Shown here: one piece after another, positions 6,650 to 12,438 of the stretch
Layout of the letters: every line of letters starts with the position of its first letter
Position numbering within the stretch: the first letter of the stretch is position 1
Assembly (NCBI GenBank): GCA_003248805.1
Contig: QFQY01000089.1
Span: forward strand, 1 to 12,767
Origin: Chelatococcus sp.
GTDB lineage: Bacteria; Pseudomonadota; Alphaproteobacteria; Rhizobiales; Beijerinckiaceae
DNA length: 12,767 nt
Direction: 5' to 3'
Notes under the pieces: model-generated
Told to the model about the DNA's origin: nothing
What the model saw: the letters and a program-made list of their open reading frames with translations, nothing else
Databases searched by the model: none
Position numbers and translations under genes: made by a program

Positions 6650-6911
6650 GGCTCCAGCAGGTTGCTTCCGTGCTTTCCGCCGCTCCGCCATCCTGTTCGG
6701 GGAGTGCGTCGAATGCAAGATCGAGCCGCTTCAGGTCCCATATTGTGCGCGCATTGACCTGCTTTGCGCGCGGCATCCGGCCATCCCGCACCATTTCATC
6801 GAACAGCGTCGCCGACACGCCGACATAGGCCGCCGCTTGCGTGCGACTAAGCCCGCGCGGCGGCAGCGAGATCGGCAGGACTTCGGCACGCTTGGCGACG
6901 GGAGCTACCAT
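6636..6911 (-). CDS. Excisionase-like helix-turn-helix protein
   Basis: The 91-residue protein carries a MerR/AlpA-like winged helix-turn-helix: GLSRTQAAAYVGVSATLFDEM (about 20-40), then the wing region RDGRMPRAKQVNARTIWDLKRLD and AFDALPEQ. Small proteins of this form next to an integrase usually act as excisionases (directionality factors) or as regulators of the integrase. It begins seven bases after the upstream gene's stop, and its end overlaps the integrase start by 14 bases, so both are likely made from one messenger. The last 20 residues (after about 72) are low in recognisable structure. I infer the excision role from position and fold; a purely regulatory role remains possible. Confidence 0.8.
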   Translation of the reverse strand: MVAPVAKRAEVLPISLPPRGLSRTQAAAYVGVSATLFDEMVRDGRMPRAKQVNARTIWDLKRLDLAFDALPEQDGGAAESTEATCWSHVAV

Positions 6912-6917
6912 CTCGCA

Positions 6918-7142
6918 TCAAGCTCCCAGGTCGAGCAGGGTTTGGCCGGCGGGCTGGGGCTTCGGCTGCTTGGCGGGCCGGTCCGCCTGGAGCGTGGCGC
7001 GCAGCAGCTCGGCCGTGGCGAGGATGAAGTCGCGGCGGGCCTCGCCGATGCCGCCCCGGCGGGATCTCTCGGCCCGCAGCACGGCCGCGTGCGCCTGTTT
7101 CTGGCGCCGGCGGAGGTGGTCGAGATGGCTGGGTTTCACCAT
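6918..7142 (-). CDS. Small basic phage protein with clamp-binding-like C-terminal tail
   Basis: This 74-residue protein has no family I recognise. It is Arg-rich and mostly helical: RRRQKQAHAAVLRAERSRR near the N-terminus and EARRDFILATAELLRATL in the middle. A Pro/Lys-rich linker (PAKQPKPQPAG) then leads to the tail QTLLDLGA. QTLLDL (67-72) fits the hexapeptide pattern QxxLxL used by bacterial clamp-binding proteins, and a flexible linker ending in such a motif is how DNA polymerase IV reaches the clamp. An element-encoded clamp lies in the same operon, so a partner role is a reasonable inference. Its ATG overlaps the stop codon of the upstream gene, and the xis-like gene follows after six bases. 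Confidence 0.7.
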   Translation of the reverse strand: MVKPSHLDHLRRRQKQAHAAVLRAERSRRGGIGEARRDFILATAELLRATLQADRPAKQPKPQPAGQTLLDLGA

Positions 7143-7393
7143 CGCCGATCCTCCCAGTCCTCATAGGCCTCGGGAATCTGGATGTAGCGCCAGCGCGACC
7201 AGAAGGTCGGCGTCGGGTTCGGCCGGCGCAGCACCGTGCCGAGCGCGCTGGTCCAGCCGCCATGGACGGTGCGGCGGGGAAAGAACGGGGCCGTGCAGAC
7301 GGTCCAGCCCAAGCGGGTGTATAGGGCGACGGCGGCCTCGGCTTCAGCCCGCGTGCAGGGCGGGCGGACATGAAGGATGCGGCGGTCAGTCAT
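7136..7393 (-). CDS. Unknown 85-residue prophage protein
   Basis: I do not recognise this protein. It begins MTDRRILHVRPPCTRAE, has a helical segment AEAEAAVALYTRLGW resembling a short domain that packs a helix before a strand, and then a Trp/Arg-rich C-terminal half (FWSRWRYIQIPEAYEDWEDRRW) with seven Trp in all. It is probably soluble. The frame continues upstream to an ATG at 7543, but I chose the ATG at 7393: its first bases overlap the upstream stop (TCATGA on the + strand), the pattern seen throughout this operon, and the upstream extension overlaps the CxxC gene. Its last bases overlap the next gene's start. Confidence 0.65.
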   Translation of the reverse strand: MTDRRILHVRPPCTRAEAEAAVALYTRLGWTVCTAPFFPRRTVHGGWTSALGTVLRRPNPTPTFWSRWRYIQIPEAYEDWEDRRW

Positions 7394-7641
7394 GAGACGG
7401 CTCCCGCCCCATCCGGAGCGCAATGCCTCGGCCAGGATTTCGGCCGGAGATTCCCGGCCATTTCCTTGGAGCAAGAGCCGCAGAGATCGGCCTTCGTCAT
7501 CCCGTCGTTGAAGCAGGACGGGTAGCCGCCGAGGCCAATCCATGTGATCTGGACCTGATGCCAGTTGTCCGGCGTTTTTCCGAGGGCGGTTACCGCGGTC
7601 TCATCGCAGCCGTCGCAAGTCCATTCCGTCTTCTGGCCCAT
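7390..7641 (-). CDS. Small CxxC (zinc-ribbon-like) protein
   Basis: The 83-residue protein has two CxxC pairs, CDGC (9-12) and CGSC (54-57), spaced as in a zinc ribbon, with additional Cys at 43 and 74. Between them is WHQVQITWIGLGGYPSCF, probably strands carrying the metal site. Zinc binding is inferred from the Cys pattern. Such proteins in phages may bind nucleic acid or proteins; I cannot assign a role. I chose the ATG at 7641 because it lies two bases after the upstream MazG-like gene's stop and the Cys-rich fold starts at once. A longer frame starting at 7875 adds an Arg-rich stretch that is a shadow of the upstream gene. Confidence 0.75.
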   Translation of the reverse strand: MGQKTEWTCDGCDETAVTALGKTPDNWHQVQITWIGLGGYPSCFNDGMTKADLCGSCSKEMAGNLRPKSWPRHCAPDGAGAVS

Positions 7642-7643
7642 GA

Positions 7644-8237
7644 TCAAGCCCTCCGCCCGATCCGCGCCGCGATCTGCGCGGCCGTTTCGCCGCCGCCGCC
7701 TTCCGACGGCGCGCGCACATGTTTGATCGCCTTGTCGGGATCGGCCGTGCGCCAGTCCGGCCATTGGCGGGCTTCGTTCTTCGCCTGCTTGGCGACGATG
7801 GCCTCGACGATCTTGTGCGGCTCCCAGCCGGCGCGCCAGGCGCCGTCGAAGGCGAGGATGATCACGTCGACCCATTCCTCGATATCGGACGGATCGGCCT
7901 CGATCTCGGTCAGTTCCTTGCGGATATGATCGATCACGCCCTTGGTGCGCGGCCCCGGGCCGAACGTCTCGATGCTGAAGTCGCGCTGGCGTGCGAGATG
8001 CGCGACGAGGTCGAAGGGCTCTGCCGGAATTTCTCCTCCCAGCGCTTTGGCGGCCTCGTCCAGAGACAGGTCACCATCGGCATAGCCGGCCAGTATCTCG
8101 CCGACCTCCCAACTTGTCAGGACCACGTTCTGGCTGTTGAGCGCCGCGCCGGCGAGGCTGATAAGGTAAGCATCTTTGGCGGCTTCGTCTGCGCGAACTA
8201 AGAGCGGGCCGAGTTCCAATGTGGCGTGGACCTTCAT
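7644..8237 (-). CDS. MazG-like nucleotide pyrophosphohydrolase (DUF550, dATP/dGTP type)
   Basis: The 197-residue protein has a C-terminal all-alpha NTP pyrophosphatase domain at about 85-175. FSIETFGPGPRTKGVIDHI leads into the metal-binding helices: KELTEIE (107-113) supplies Glu108 and Glu111, and EEWVDVIILAFDGAW (120-134) supplies Glu121, Asp124 and Asp131. KQAKNEARQWPDWR (150-163) is the conserved end of the DUF550 (PF04447) domain. Enzymes of this group cleave (d)NTPs to (d)NMP and pyrophosphate; MazZ of Z-genome phages is a relative. The first 75 residues are an unassigned helical region with no clear motif. AAAGGA seven bases before the ATG supports the start. The gene lies 40 bases after the clamp gene in the transcript and two bases before the CxxC gene. 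The exact nucleotide substrate is not readable. Confidence 0.87.
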   Translation of the reverse strand: MKVHATLELGPLLVRADEAAKDAYLISLAGAALNSQNVVLTSWEVGEILAGYADGDLSLDEAAKALGGEIPAEPFDLVAHLARQRDFSIETFGPGPRTKGVIDHIRKELTEIEADPSDIEEWVDVIILAFDGAWRAGWEPHKIVEAIVAKQAKNEARQWPDWRTADPDKAIKHVRAPSEGGGGETAAQIAARIGRRA

Positions 8238-8277
8238 GTCACTGTCCTTTCCGCTGTGAGCGTGAGCGAGCAGCGCG

Positions 8278-9402
8278 CTAGACGCGCATCGGCATGAGCA
8301 CGACGAGCAGGCTGTCGCCTTCGCGTCGCTGGAGAAGGGCGGGGGCGCCGGGGTCGGCGAGCTTCAGCTGCACGGTGTCGCCGCCGAGGACGCCGAGGAT
8401 GTCGAGCAGGTAGCGGACCTGGAAGCCGATCTCGATCGGCTCGCCGTCATAGTCCGCCGCGACCTCGTCGCTGGCGGCGCCGCTGTCGGGGTTGCTGACG
8501 GAGAGGGCGAGCGTGCCATCGGCGAGGGCGAGCTTGACGGCGCGGCCGCGCTCGCTGGTGATGGTCGAGACGCGGTCGACCGCCTGACGCAGAGGCTCGG
8601 CCTCGAGCGTGGCGACCTTGTCGTTGCCGGAGGGGATGGTGCGCCGGTAATCGGGATAGGTGCCGTCGATCACCTTCGAGGTGAGGGTGGTGGCGCCGGC
8701 CGTGACGCGGATCTTCGCGTCGGCGATTTCGAAGGCGAACTCGCCCTCGTGCTCCTTGGCCATGCGCGCGAGCTCGGCCACCGTCTTGCGCGGCACGATG
8801 ACGCCTGGCATGCCGTCCGCGCCCTCGGGTGCCGCCACCTGCCAGCGGGCGAGGCGGTGGCCATCCGTGGCGACGGCGCGCAGGACGGGGGCGCCATCGG
8901 CCTCCGTGACATGCATGAAGATGCCGTTGAGGTAGAACCGCGTTTCGTCGGTGTTGATGGCAAATTCCGTGGCGGCGATCATCTCGGCCAGCGTCTTGGC
9001 CGGCAGGGCGAAGCCATGGGTGAAGGTGCCGGCCGCGATGTCCGGGAAGTCGCTCTCCGGCAGGGTGCCGAGCTGGAAGCGCGAACGGCCGCTGCGCAGC
9101 GTCATGCGGGTGTCGCCCGCCGTGGCGGCCGATTCGAGCGTGATGGCGGCGCCGGCCGGCAGCTTGCGGACGATGTCGGAGAGGGTGTGCGCCGGCAGGG
9201 TGATGGCGCCGTCCACATCGCTTTCGCAGGCGAGCGCGGTCTGCGCCTGGATGTCGAGATCGGTAGCCTGCAGGGTGAGCGTGCCGCCGGCCGCGCGGGC
9301 GAGGATGTTCGACAGGGCCGGGATGGTGGTGCGGCGCTCGACCACGCGCGAGAGCGCGGCGAGCGCCGGGGCGAGCGTGTCGCGGGGAATGGTGAGTTTC
9401 AC
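8278..9402 (-). CDS. dnaN: DNA polymerase III beta subunit (sliding clamp), element-encoded
   Basis: The 374-residue protein has the full length and the three-domain layout of the bacterial processivity clamp, which dimerises into a ring around DNA and tethers polymerases. Recognisable stretches are MKLTIPRDTLAPALAALSRVV at the N-terminus, TTIPALSNIL, the domain-1/2 region LPESDFPDI, RFYLNGIFMH, RAVATDGHRLA and IDGTYPDYRR, and the C-terminus LVVLMPMRV, whose PMR end is nearly invariant and lines the partner-binding pocket. It starts with GTG, supported by CAGGAG seven bases upstream, and its first bases overlap the stop of the preceding gene (GTGA). Bacteria normally carry one chromosomal dnaN near the origin. 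A copy inside a tRNA-integrated element is probably an additional clamp serving the element's replication, since neighbours on both sides are phage genes. Confidence 0.95.
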   Translation of the reverse strand: MKLTIPRDTLAPALAALSRVVERRTTIPALSNILARAAGGTLTLQATDLDIQAQTALACESDVDGAITLPAHTLSDIVRKLPAGAAITLESAATAGDTRMTLRSGRSRFQLGTLPESDFPDIAAGTFTHGFALPAKTLAEMIAATEFAINTDETRFYLNGIFMHVTEADGAPVLRAVATDGHRLARWQVAAPEGADGMPGVIVPRKTVAELARMAKEHEGEFAFEIADAKIRVTAGATTLTSKVIDGTYPDYRRTIPSGNDKVATLEAEPLRQAVDRVSTITSERGRAVKLALADGTLALSVSNPDSGAASDEVAADYDGEPIEIGFQVRYLLDILGVLGGDTVQLKLADPGAPALLQRREGDSLLVVLMPMRV

Positions 9403-9806
9403 GGGCGGCTCCTGAGATGCTGGGCGAGCCGCTCGGCGATGACGCCGTATCCCTCGGGGAGGGCGCGCTCGAGGTGGTGAAGGCAGTCCTCGACCTGGCC
9501 GCGTTCCGCGCGGGCTCGGGCCTCGTCGAGATTGTGGAGATCGCAGGACAACCAGCCTTCGCCATCGTCCCAGGCCCAGTCATCGTCGGGGTCATCGCTG
9601 ACGCTGAGGTTCATGCGTCCGGCGAAAGCCGAGAGCGCCCTGATCGCTTCCGTGGGATCCGATGTCGGACCCAGCATGTAGGTGAGGATCACGATCAGCT
9701 CCTCGCGGATGCCTTCCGGAATAACCAGCGGCGGACGGGTCTGGTCGGCTGGTTCGGCCAGTGCTTCGGCTATGGCCGTCATCGCGGCCTCTGTGGTGTC
9801 GGACAT
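9399..9806 (-). CDS. Unknown acidic protein upstream of the clamp gene
   Basis: The 135-residue protein is acidic and I know no family for it. It has a low-complexity Ala/Glu N-terminus (to about 25), a helical hydrophobic stretch REELIVILTYMLGPTSDPTEAIRALSAF in the middle, an acidic Trp-containing motif DDPDDDWAWDDGEGWLSCDL, and a final helical part ARAERGQVEDCLHHLERAL. It lacks membrane segments and cysteine-pair metal sites. GCGAGG five bases before the ATG at 9806 supports the start. Its stop overlaps the clamp start by four bases (GTGA), so it is translationally coupled to the clamp and may serve the same replication step. That is only a positional inference. Confidence 0.7.
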   Translation of the reverse strand: MSDTTEAAMTAIAEALAEPADQTRPPLVIPEGIREELIVILTYMLGPTSDPTEAIRALSAFAGRMNLSVSDDPDDDWAWDDGEGWLSCDLHNLDEARARAERGQVEDCLHHLERALPEGYGVIAERLAQHLRSRP

Positions 9807-9836
9807 GACGGCCTCGCTGAAACGGATGATGGTGAT

Positions 9837-9859
9837 GCGGGCCGGGATCGCCGGCCCGC
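9837..9859. repeat. Hairpin between DUF2303 gene and the clamp-associated genes
   Basis: GCGGGCCGG (9837-9845) and CCGGCCCGC (9851-9859) are perfect nine-base arms around a five-base loop. In the - strand transcript it follows the DUF2303 stop by 20 bases and precedes the next start by 30. No T-tract follows, so it may be a partial terminator, a processing site or a stabilising structure that sets different expression for the two halves of the operon. Confidence 0.4.
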
Positions 9860-9879
9860 CGTGATGGGCGGGAGACCGC

Positions 9880-10848
9880 TCAGGCCTCGGGCGCGCCCTC
9901 GAAGGTCGGGAGCCCGGTCCTGTCGGCGACGGTGGTCAGGTCGTCGCGGACGCGCTCGGTGACGTGCAGGTCGGGCCGATAGAGCTGGTAGAACCAGAGG
10001 ATCTTCGTGCCAGCCTTGCGGTAGCGCAGGCGCACGGGGATGGTGATCTTCTCGCCCATGAAGAAGGGCGCGATCGCCAGCATGAACAGGCCCGGAACCT
10101 TGATCGGCTGGCCGTTGCCGTCCGTATGCTGCTCGTCGAACTGGATCGAGGCCTCGCCCGTCGCCAGGTTGACGATGTTCTTGACCGCGCTCGCGACATG
10201 GATGGAGAGGCCGCGCGAGAGCTGGATGAGCTGGGCGGGCGTCGCGATCTTCGTGTCGAAGTCGCGCTCCAACTGGATGCGCTCATGGTCGTTCGGCGCC
10301 GTCAGGTCGGCGATCCGATCCTCGAGGAAGGCGGCGAAGTCCGACTGCTCCATGGCCTCGCCGTTCTGCGCGACCCAGGCCTTCCATTCGTCCGAGAGCG
10401 GAAAGGCATAGGTGACGCGGTGGCGGAGATTGTCGGCCGGGCCGCCGCTCGCCTTGTCGTGGTAGTCGATCACGGCGGTGAAGCCGGGCGCCGTCCATTC
10501 GGTGTTGGCGAAGACGGCCGAGTGCTCGGTCTTGTGGCGGTTCGTCAGGTCGATGAAGGACTGCAGCGTCAGCGCCGTGGCGCTGCCGCGCTTGCGCGAC
10601 GGCTTGAAGCGATAATTCTCGATGAAGCTTCCGGCGGAGGCGATGCTGCCGTTGCGCATGTCGATGACGACGGGGATGCTGCCGGGCAGGCCCGGGCCGA
10701 GATCGGGCAGGGCGACGTTGACGATCGTCGGCGCGAGGCTCTTCCGCGTCAGATCGACGATGGCGGCGATCCCCTTGTCGGAATTCGGGAGAGCGCCCTC
10801 GTGGAAGGTTTCGAGTGTCGCGGGTTCGAGGTCTGCGGTCCTGGCCAA
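9880..10848 (-). CDS. DUF2303 family phage protein (YfdQ-like)
   Basis: The 322-residue protein belongs to the DUF2303 family (PF10065), which includes YfdQ of the E. coli CPS-53 prophage and is typical of phage and prophage early regions. Its biochemical role is not known. Conserved-looking stretches are LTLQSFIDLTNRHK, SAVFANTEW with TAVIDYHD, the long HRVTYAFPLSDEWKAW and FAAFLEDRIADL (about 150-200), and the strand-rich C-terminal half with IKVPGLFMLAIAPFF and IPVRLRYRKAGTKILWFYQLYRP. It starts at TTG, which a strong AGGAGG five bases upstream makes convincing; no ATG in frame gives a comparable start. The upstream gene ends 29 bases before. The adjacent protein may act with it, since the two genes share order in other prophages as I recall. 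Confidence 0.88.
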   Translation of the reverse strand: MARTADLEPATLETFHEGALPNSDKGIAAIVDLTRKSLAPTIVNVALPDLGPGLPGSIPVVIDMRNGSIASAGSFIENYRFKPSRKRGSATALTLQSFIDLTNRHKTEHSAVFANTEWTAPGFTAVIDYHDKASGGPADNLRHRVTYAFPLSDEWKAWVAQNGEAMEQSDFAAFLEDRIADLTAPNDHERIQLERDFDTKIATPAQLIQLSRGLSIHVASAVKNIVNLATGEASIQFDEQHTDGNGQPIKVPGLFMLAIAPFFMGEKITIPVRLRYRKAGTKILWFYQLYRPDLHVTERVRDDLTTVADRTGLPTFEGAPEA

Positions 10849-10877
10849 GTCGGCCTCCTGTGCTGGGCGGTGAGGGG

Positions 10878-11219
10878 TCAGGCGTTCGCGCTGGCGAGGC
10901 CGCGCGGGCCGGCGAACATGTCGGTCTGCTGGGGATGCTCGGGCGAGAGCGAGCCGTCATCCGTCACCCAGTAGAAGGACGAACCGCGCGGCTTCTTCGG
11001 CAGCTTGGGGGTGATGTCGGTCTCGATCGTCACCGTGCCCTGCTCGACCGTCAGGACGAATTCGACGCTGATCTTGCCCTTGGCCTTGGCCTTGGGCCGG
11101 TTGCCCGCCATCTCCTTGAGCTTGGCGAGGGCGTCGGTGATGGCGGTGCCGAGATCGGCGGCGAAATCGCCACCTTCCAGCGCGCCGATGATCGTCTGGG
11201 CGTCGCGGATCTTCTTCAT
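10878..11219 (-). CDS. Unknown phage protein with QTDMF clamp-binding-like motif
   Basis: This 113-residue protein is not in a family I can name. It has an N-terminal helical stretch (KIRDAQTIIGALEGGDFAADLGTAITDALAKLKEM), a Lys-rich linker RPKAKAKGK, and strands ISVEFVLTVEQGTVTIETDI. The motif KLPKKPRGSSFYWVTDDGSLS follows, and the end is HPQQTDMFAGPRGLASANA. QTDMF (98-102) resembles QADMF, the internal clamp-binding motif of E. coli DNA polymerase III alpha, and lies in a flexible-looking tail. An element-encoded clamp lies downstream in the same operon. It starts at ATG 11219, four bases after the HD gene ends, and its stop is 29 bases before the DUF2303 start. DNA or nuclease roles are possible but unsupported. 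Confidence 0.7.
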   Translation of the reverse strand: MKKIRDAQTIIGALEGGDFAADLGTAITDALAKLKEMAGNRPKAKAKGKISVEFVLTVEQGTVTIETDITPKLPKKPRGSSFYWVTDDGSLSPEHPQQTDMFAGPRGLASANA

Positions 11220-11223
11220 GAGG

Positions 11224-11928
11224 TCAGGCCTCCACGGGTTGGCGGGTGAGACGGGCGCCGCGGCTGGCGGGGCCTGATTTCGGGGCGGGGCGCGGCGCGC
11301 CGAAACGCTCGGGCAGATAGCGGCGCAGCCGGTCGCGGAACTCGTCGGCCGCCCTGTGCCAGGGCCAGACCGTGATCCGGCCGATCATCCGGGCCGGCTC
11401 GACGCCGTCGAGGATCGGCCATGGCCGCGGCTTCGGGCCGAGAAGCTGCCGCGTCTCGGCGGCGAGCATGCGCAGGTCGTACAACTTGACGAGGCGGCGA
11501 TATTCGAGCGGGCAGCCATCTGCCCCGAGGCCGGCGGCGGAGTAGATCGCGAGATCGGCGCGCGCCTTCATCAGGCGCTGGACTTCGCGCATGATGGCGC
11601 CTGCGCCGGGTTGAATTTGCTCGGCCGTCGCGATTTCGGCCTCGGCGATCGGCGTCGCCTTGTCGCCCAGCACGTATTCGTGGCCGTCATGCAGGAGAAA
11701 ACAAGCGGCCGCCCGCCGGTCCCGCGTGTCGTGCCAAAGCGCATCGGCGCCGAGCACGCTGTGCTGGGCGACGGAATAGACGCCGGCCCGGACATGGCCG
11801 GTGTAGCGCGTGATCCGCGCCAGCGCCTCGGGCATGCCGACCTCGAAATCGACATCGCGCCAGCCTGGCGCCAGCAGATCGAAGGCGCGATCCTGCGGGC
11901 CGTTCGAGCAGGTCTGGAGCCAGGTCAT
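11224..11928 (-). CDS. HD-domain phosphohydrolase (YfbR/DatZ-like)
   Basis: The 234-residue protein has an HD fold of the YfbR-like type. The substrate-site strand RYTGHV (41-46) leads to YSVAQHSVL (51-59) with metal ligand His56, the HD doublet His80-Asp81 in LLHDGHEYVLGD (79-90), TPIAEAE (92-98), and the final metal Asp151 in KLYDLRML. All expected metal ligands of the HD superfamily are present. Relatives include E. coli YfbR, a 5'-deoxynucleotidase, and DatZ, a dATP triphosphohydrolase of phages with 2-aminoadenine DNA. Which nucleotide this protein uses is not readable. Its ATG overlaps the upstream stop (ATGA), and GGAGG lies ten bases before the start. The C-terminus (about 206-234) is Pro/Arg-rich and disordered-looking. 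With the MazG-like protein it forms a nucleotide-pool pair in the same operon. Confidence 0.87.
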   Translation of the reverse strand: MTWLQTCSNGPQDRAFDLLAPGWRDVDFEVGMPEALARITRYTGHVRAGVYSVAQHSVLGADALWHDTRDRRAAACFLLHDGHEYVLGDKATPIAEAEIATAEQIQPGAGAIMREVQRLMKARADLAIYSAAGLGADGCPLEYRRLVKLYDLRMLAAETRQLLGPKPRPWPILDGVEPARMIGRITVWPWHRAADEFRDRLRRYLPERFGAPRPAPKSGPASRGARLTRQPVEA

Positions 11929-12185
11929 CGCGGAAAATCCTCCGGGCAGAGGGTTTCGCGCGGGTCGAGGGCCAGGTCGGCGCCCTTGCGCGTGAGGCAA
12001 AAAAAGCGCGACGAAGGCTTGTGACAGGGCTCTCCGCCCTCGGCTTCGCCCGCCTCGACCATCGCCTCCCATTGCCGGGCGGCCTCGCCGCCCGCCACCG
12101 CGAAGTAGCGGTTTCGATAGGAGCGTCGGGCGCCATTCGGCAGGCCGAGCGCATGCCGCGCCAGTTCTCGCTGGGCCGGCGTCAT
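11925..12185 (-). CDS. Small unknown phage protein
   Basis: The 86-residue protein begins MTPAQRELARHALGLPNGARRSYRNRYF and ends in RFFCLTRKGADLALDPRETLCPEDFP. I recall similar proteins in Rhizobiales prophages but no function. The ALDP..LDPEDFP-type ending and the RKSYRNR-like stretch look conserved, and there is no membrane segment. The frame is open further upstream to an ATG at 12278, but that part is Arg-rich and covers the tiny membrane-protein gene, so I use the ATG at 12185, which overlaps the upstream stop (ATGA). Its stop overlaps the HD start in the same way. Confidence 0.65.
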   Translation of the reverse strand: MTPAQRELARHALGLPNGARRSYRNRYFAVAGGEAARQWEAMVEAGEAEGGEPCHKPSSRFFCLTRKGADLALDPRETLCPEDFPR

Positions 12186-12310
12186 TTCAGCACCCCGACG
12201 AGATAGAGCAGGCCGGTGACCGGCAGGACGACGAACCAACCGAGCAGGGCGACGCCCGGCGCGGTGCTGGTCAGCCATTCGACAATGCTCATGAGGATGA
12301 GGCTCACCAT
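12182..12310 (-). CDS. Tiny single-helix membrane protein (42 residues)
   Basis: A 42-codon gene is visible only when the operon's overlaps are followed. It encodes MVSLILMSIVEW, then one hydrophobic helix from about residue 18 to 40 (GVALLGWFVVLPVTGLLYLV) and a short end VGVLK. Its start overlaps the preceding gene's stop (ATGGTGA on the coding strand) and its stop overlaps the next start (ATGA), the same tight packing as the neighbours. No strong Shine-Dalgarno precedes it, which fits coupling to the upstream gene. Short one-helix proteins in phage operons can be holin-like, regulatory, or inner-membrane anchors. I cannot choose among these. Confidence 0.55.
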   Translation of the reverse strand: MVSLILMSIVEWLTSTAPGVALLGWFVVLPVTGLLYLVGVLK

Positions 12311-12438
12311 GACGCGGCGCCCCAGGCTGCCGCCAGCGCCAGCGCGACCGGCGCGCAGGCGAAGGCGATGGCGGCCACCAGAAGCAGCCAGACGATGAGG
12401 ACGGCGCCGAGGCGCGGGGCGGCTTCGGGGAGATTCAT
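12304..12438 (-). CDS. Tiny single-helix membrane protein (44 residues)
   Basis: A 44-codon gene encodes MNLPEAAPRLGAV, then a hydrophobic helix from about residue 12 to 38 (VLIVWLLLVAAIAFACAP) ending AAAWGAASW. GGAGG lies seven bases before its ATG and gives it a good ribosome binding site. Its ATG overlaps the stop of the nine-residue-repeat gene (ATGA), and its own stop overlaps the next tiny gene's start. Together they form a pair of adjacent one-helix microproteins. The pair layout may suggest a complex. No function can be assigned from sequence. Confidence 0.6.
   Translation of the reverse strand: MNLPEAAPRLGAVLIVWLLLVAAIAFACAPVALALAAAWGAASW

Noticed and set aside
6650..6718. Upstream starts of the integrase (TTG at 6718, ATG at 6691)
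   Set aside because: They lack a usable ribosome site and would overlap the xis-like gene more deeply. They remain possible.
5624..6757. Long + strand frame opposite the integrase and xis
   Set aside because: It mirrors the integrase. The - strand protein has all recombinase catalytic residues, so the + frame is a shadow.
8749..9480. + strand frame opposite the clamp gene
   Set aside because: It is a shadow of dnaN, with Arg/Gly-rich composition and no domain.
9964..10974. + strand frame opposite the DUF2303 gene
   Set aside because: Its composition is unstructured and DUF2303 on the - strand has clear family stretches and a strong AGGAGG.
11356..12024. + strand frame opposite the HD gene
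   Set aside because: The - strand protein shows the complete HD metal ligands, and the + frame has none and no start signal.
12182..12438. Toxin-antitoxin pair for the two tiny membrane proteins
   Set aside because: Neither resembles a known type I toxin, no antisense RNA signal is visible, and both are woven into a long operon.
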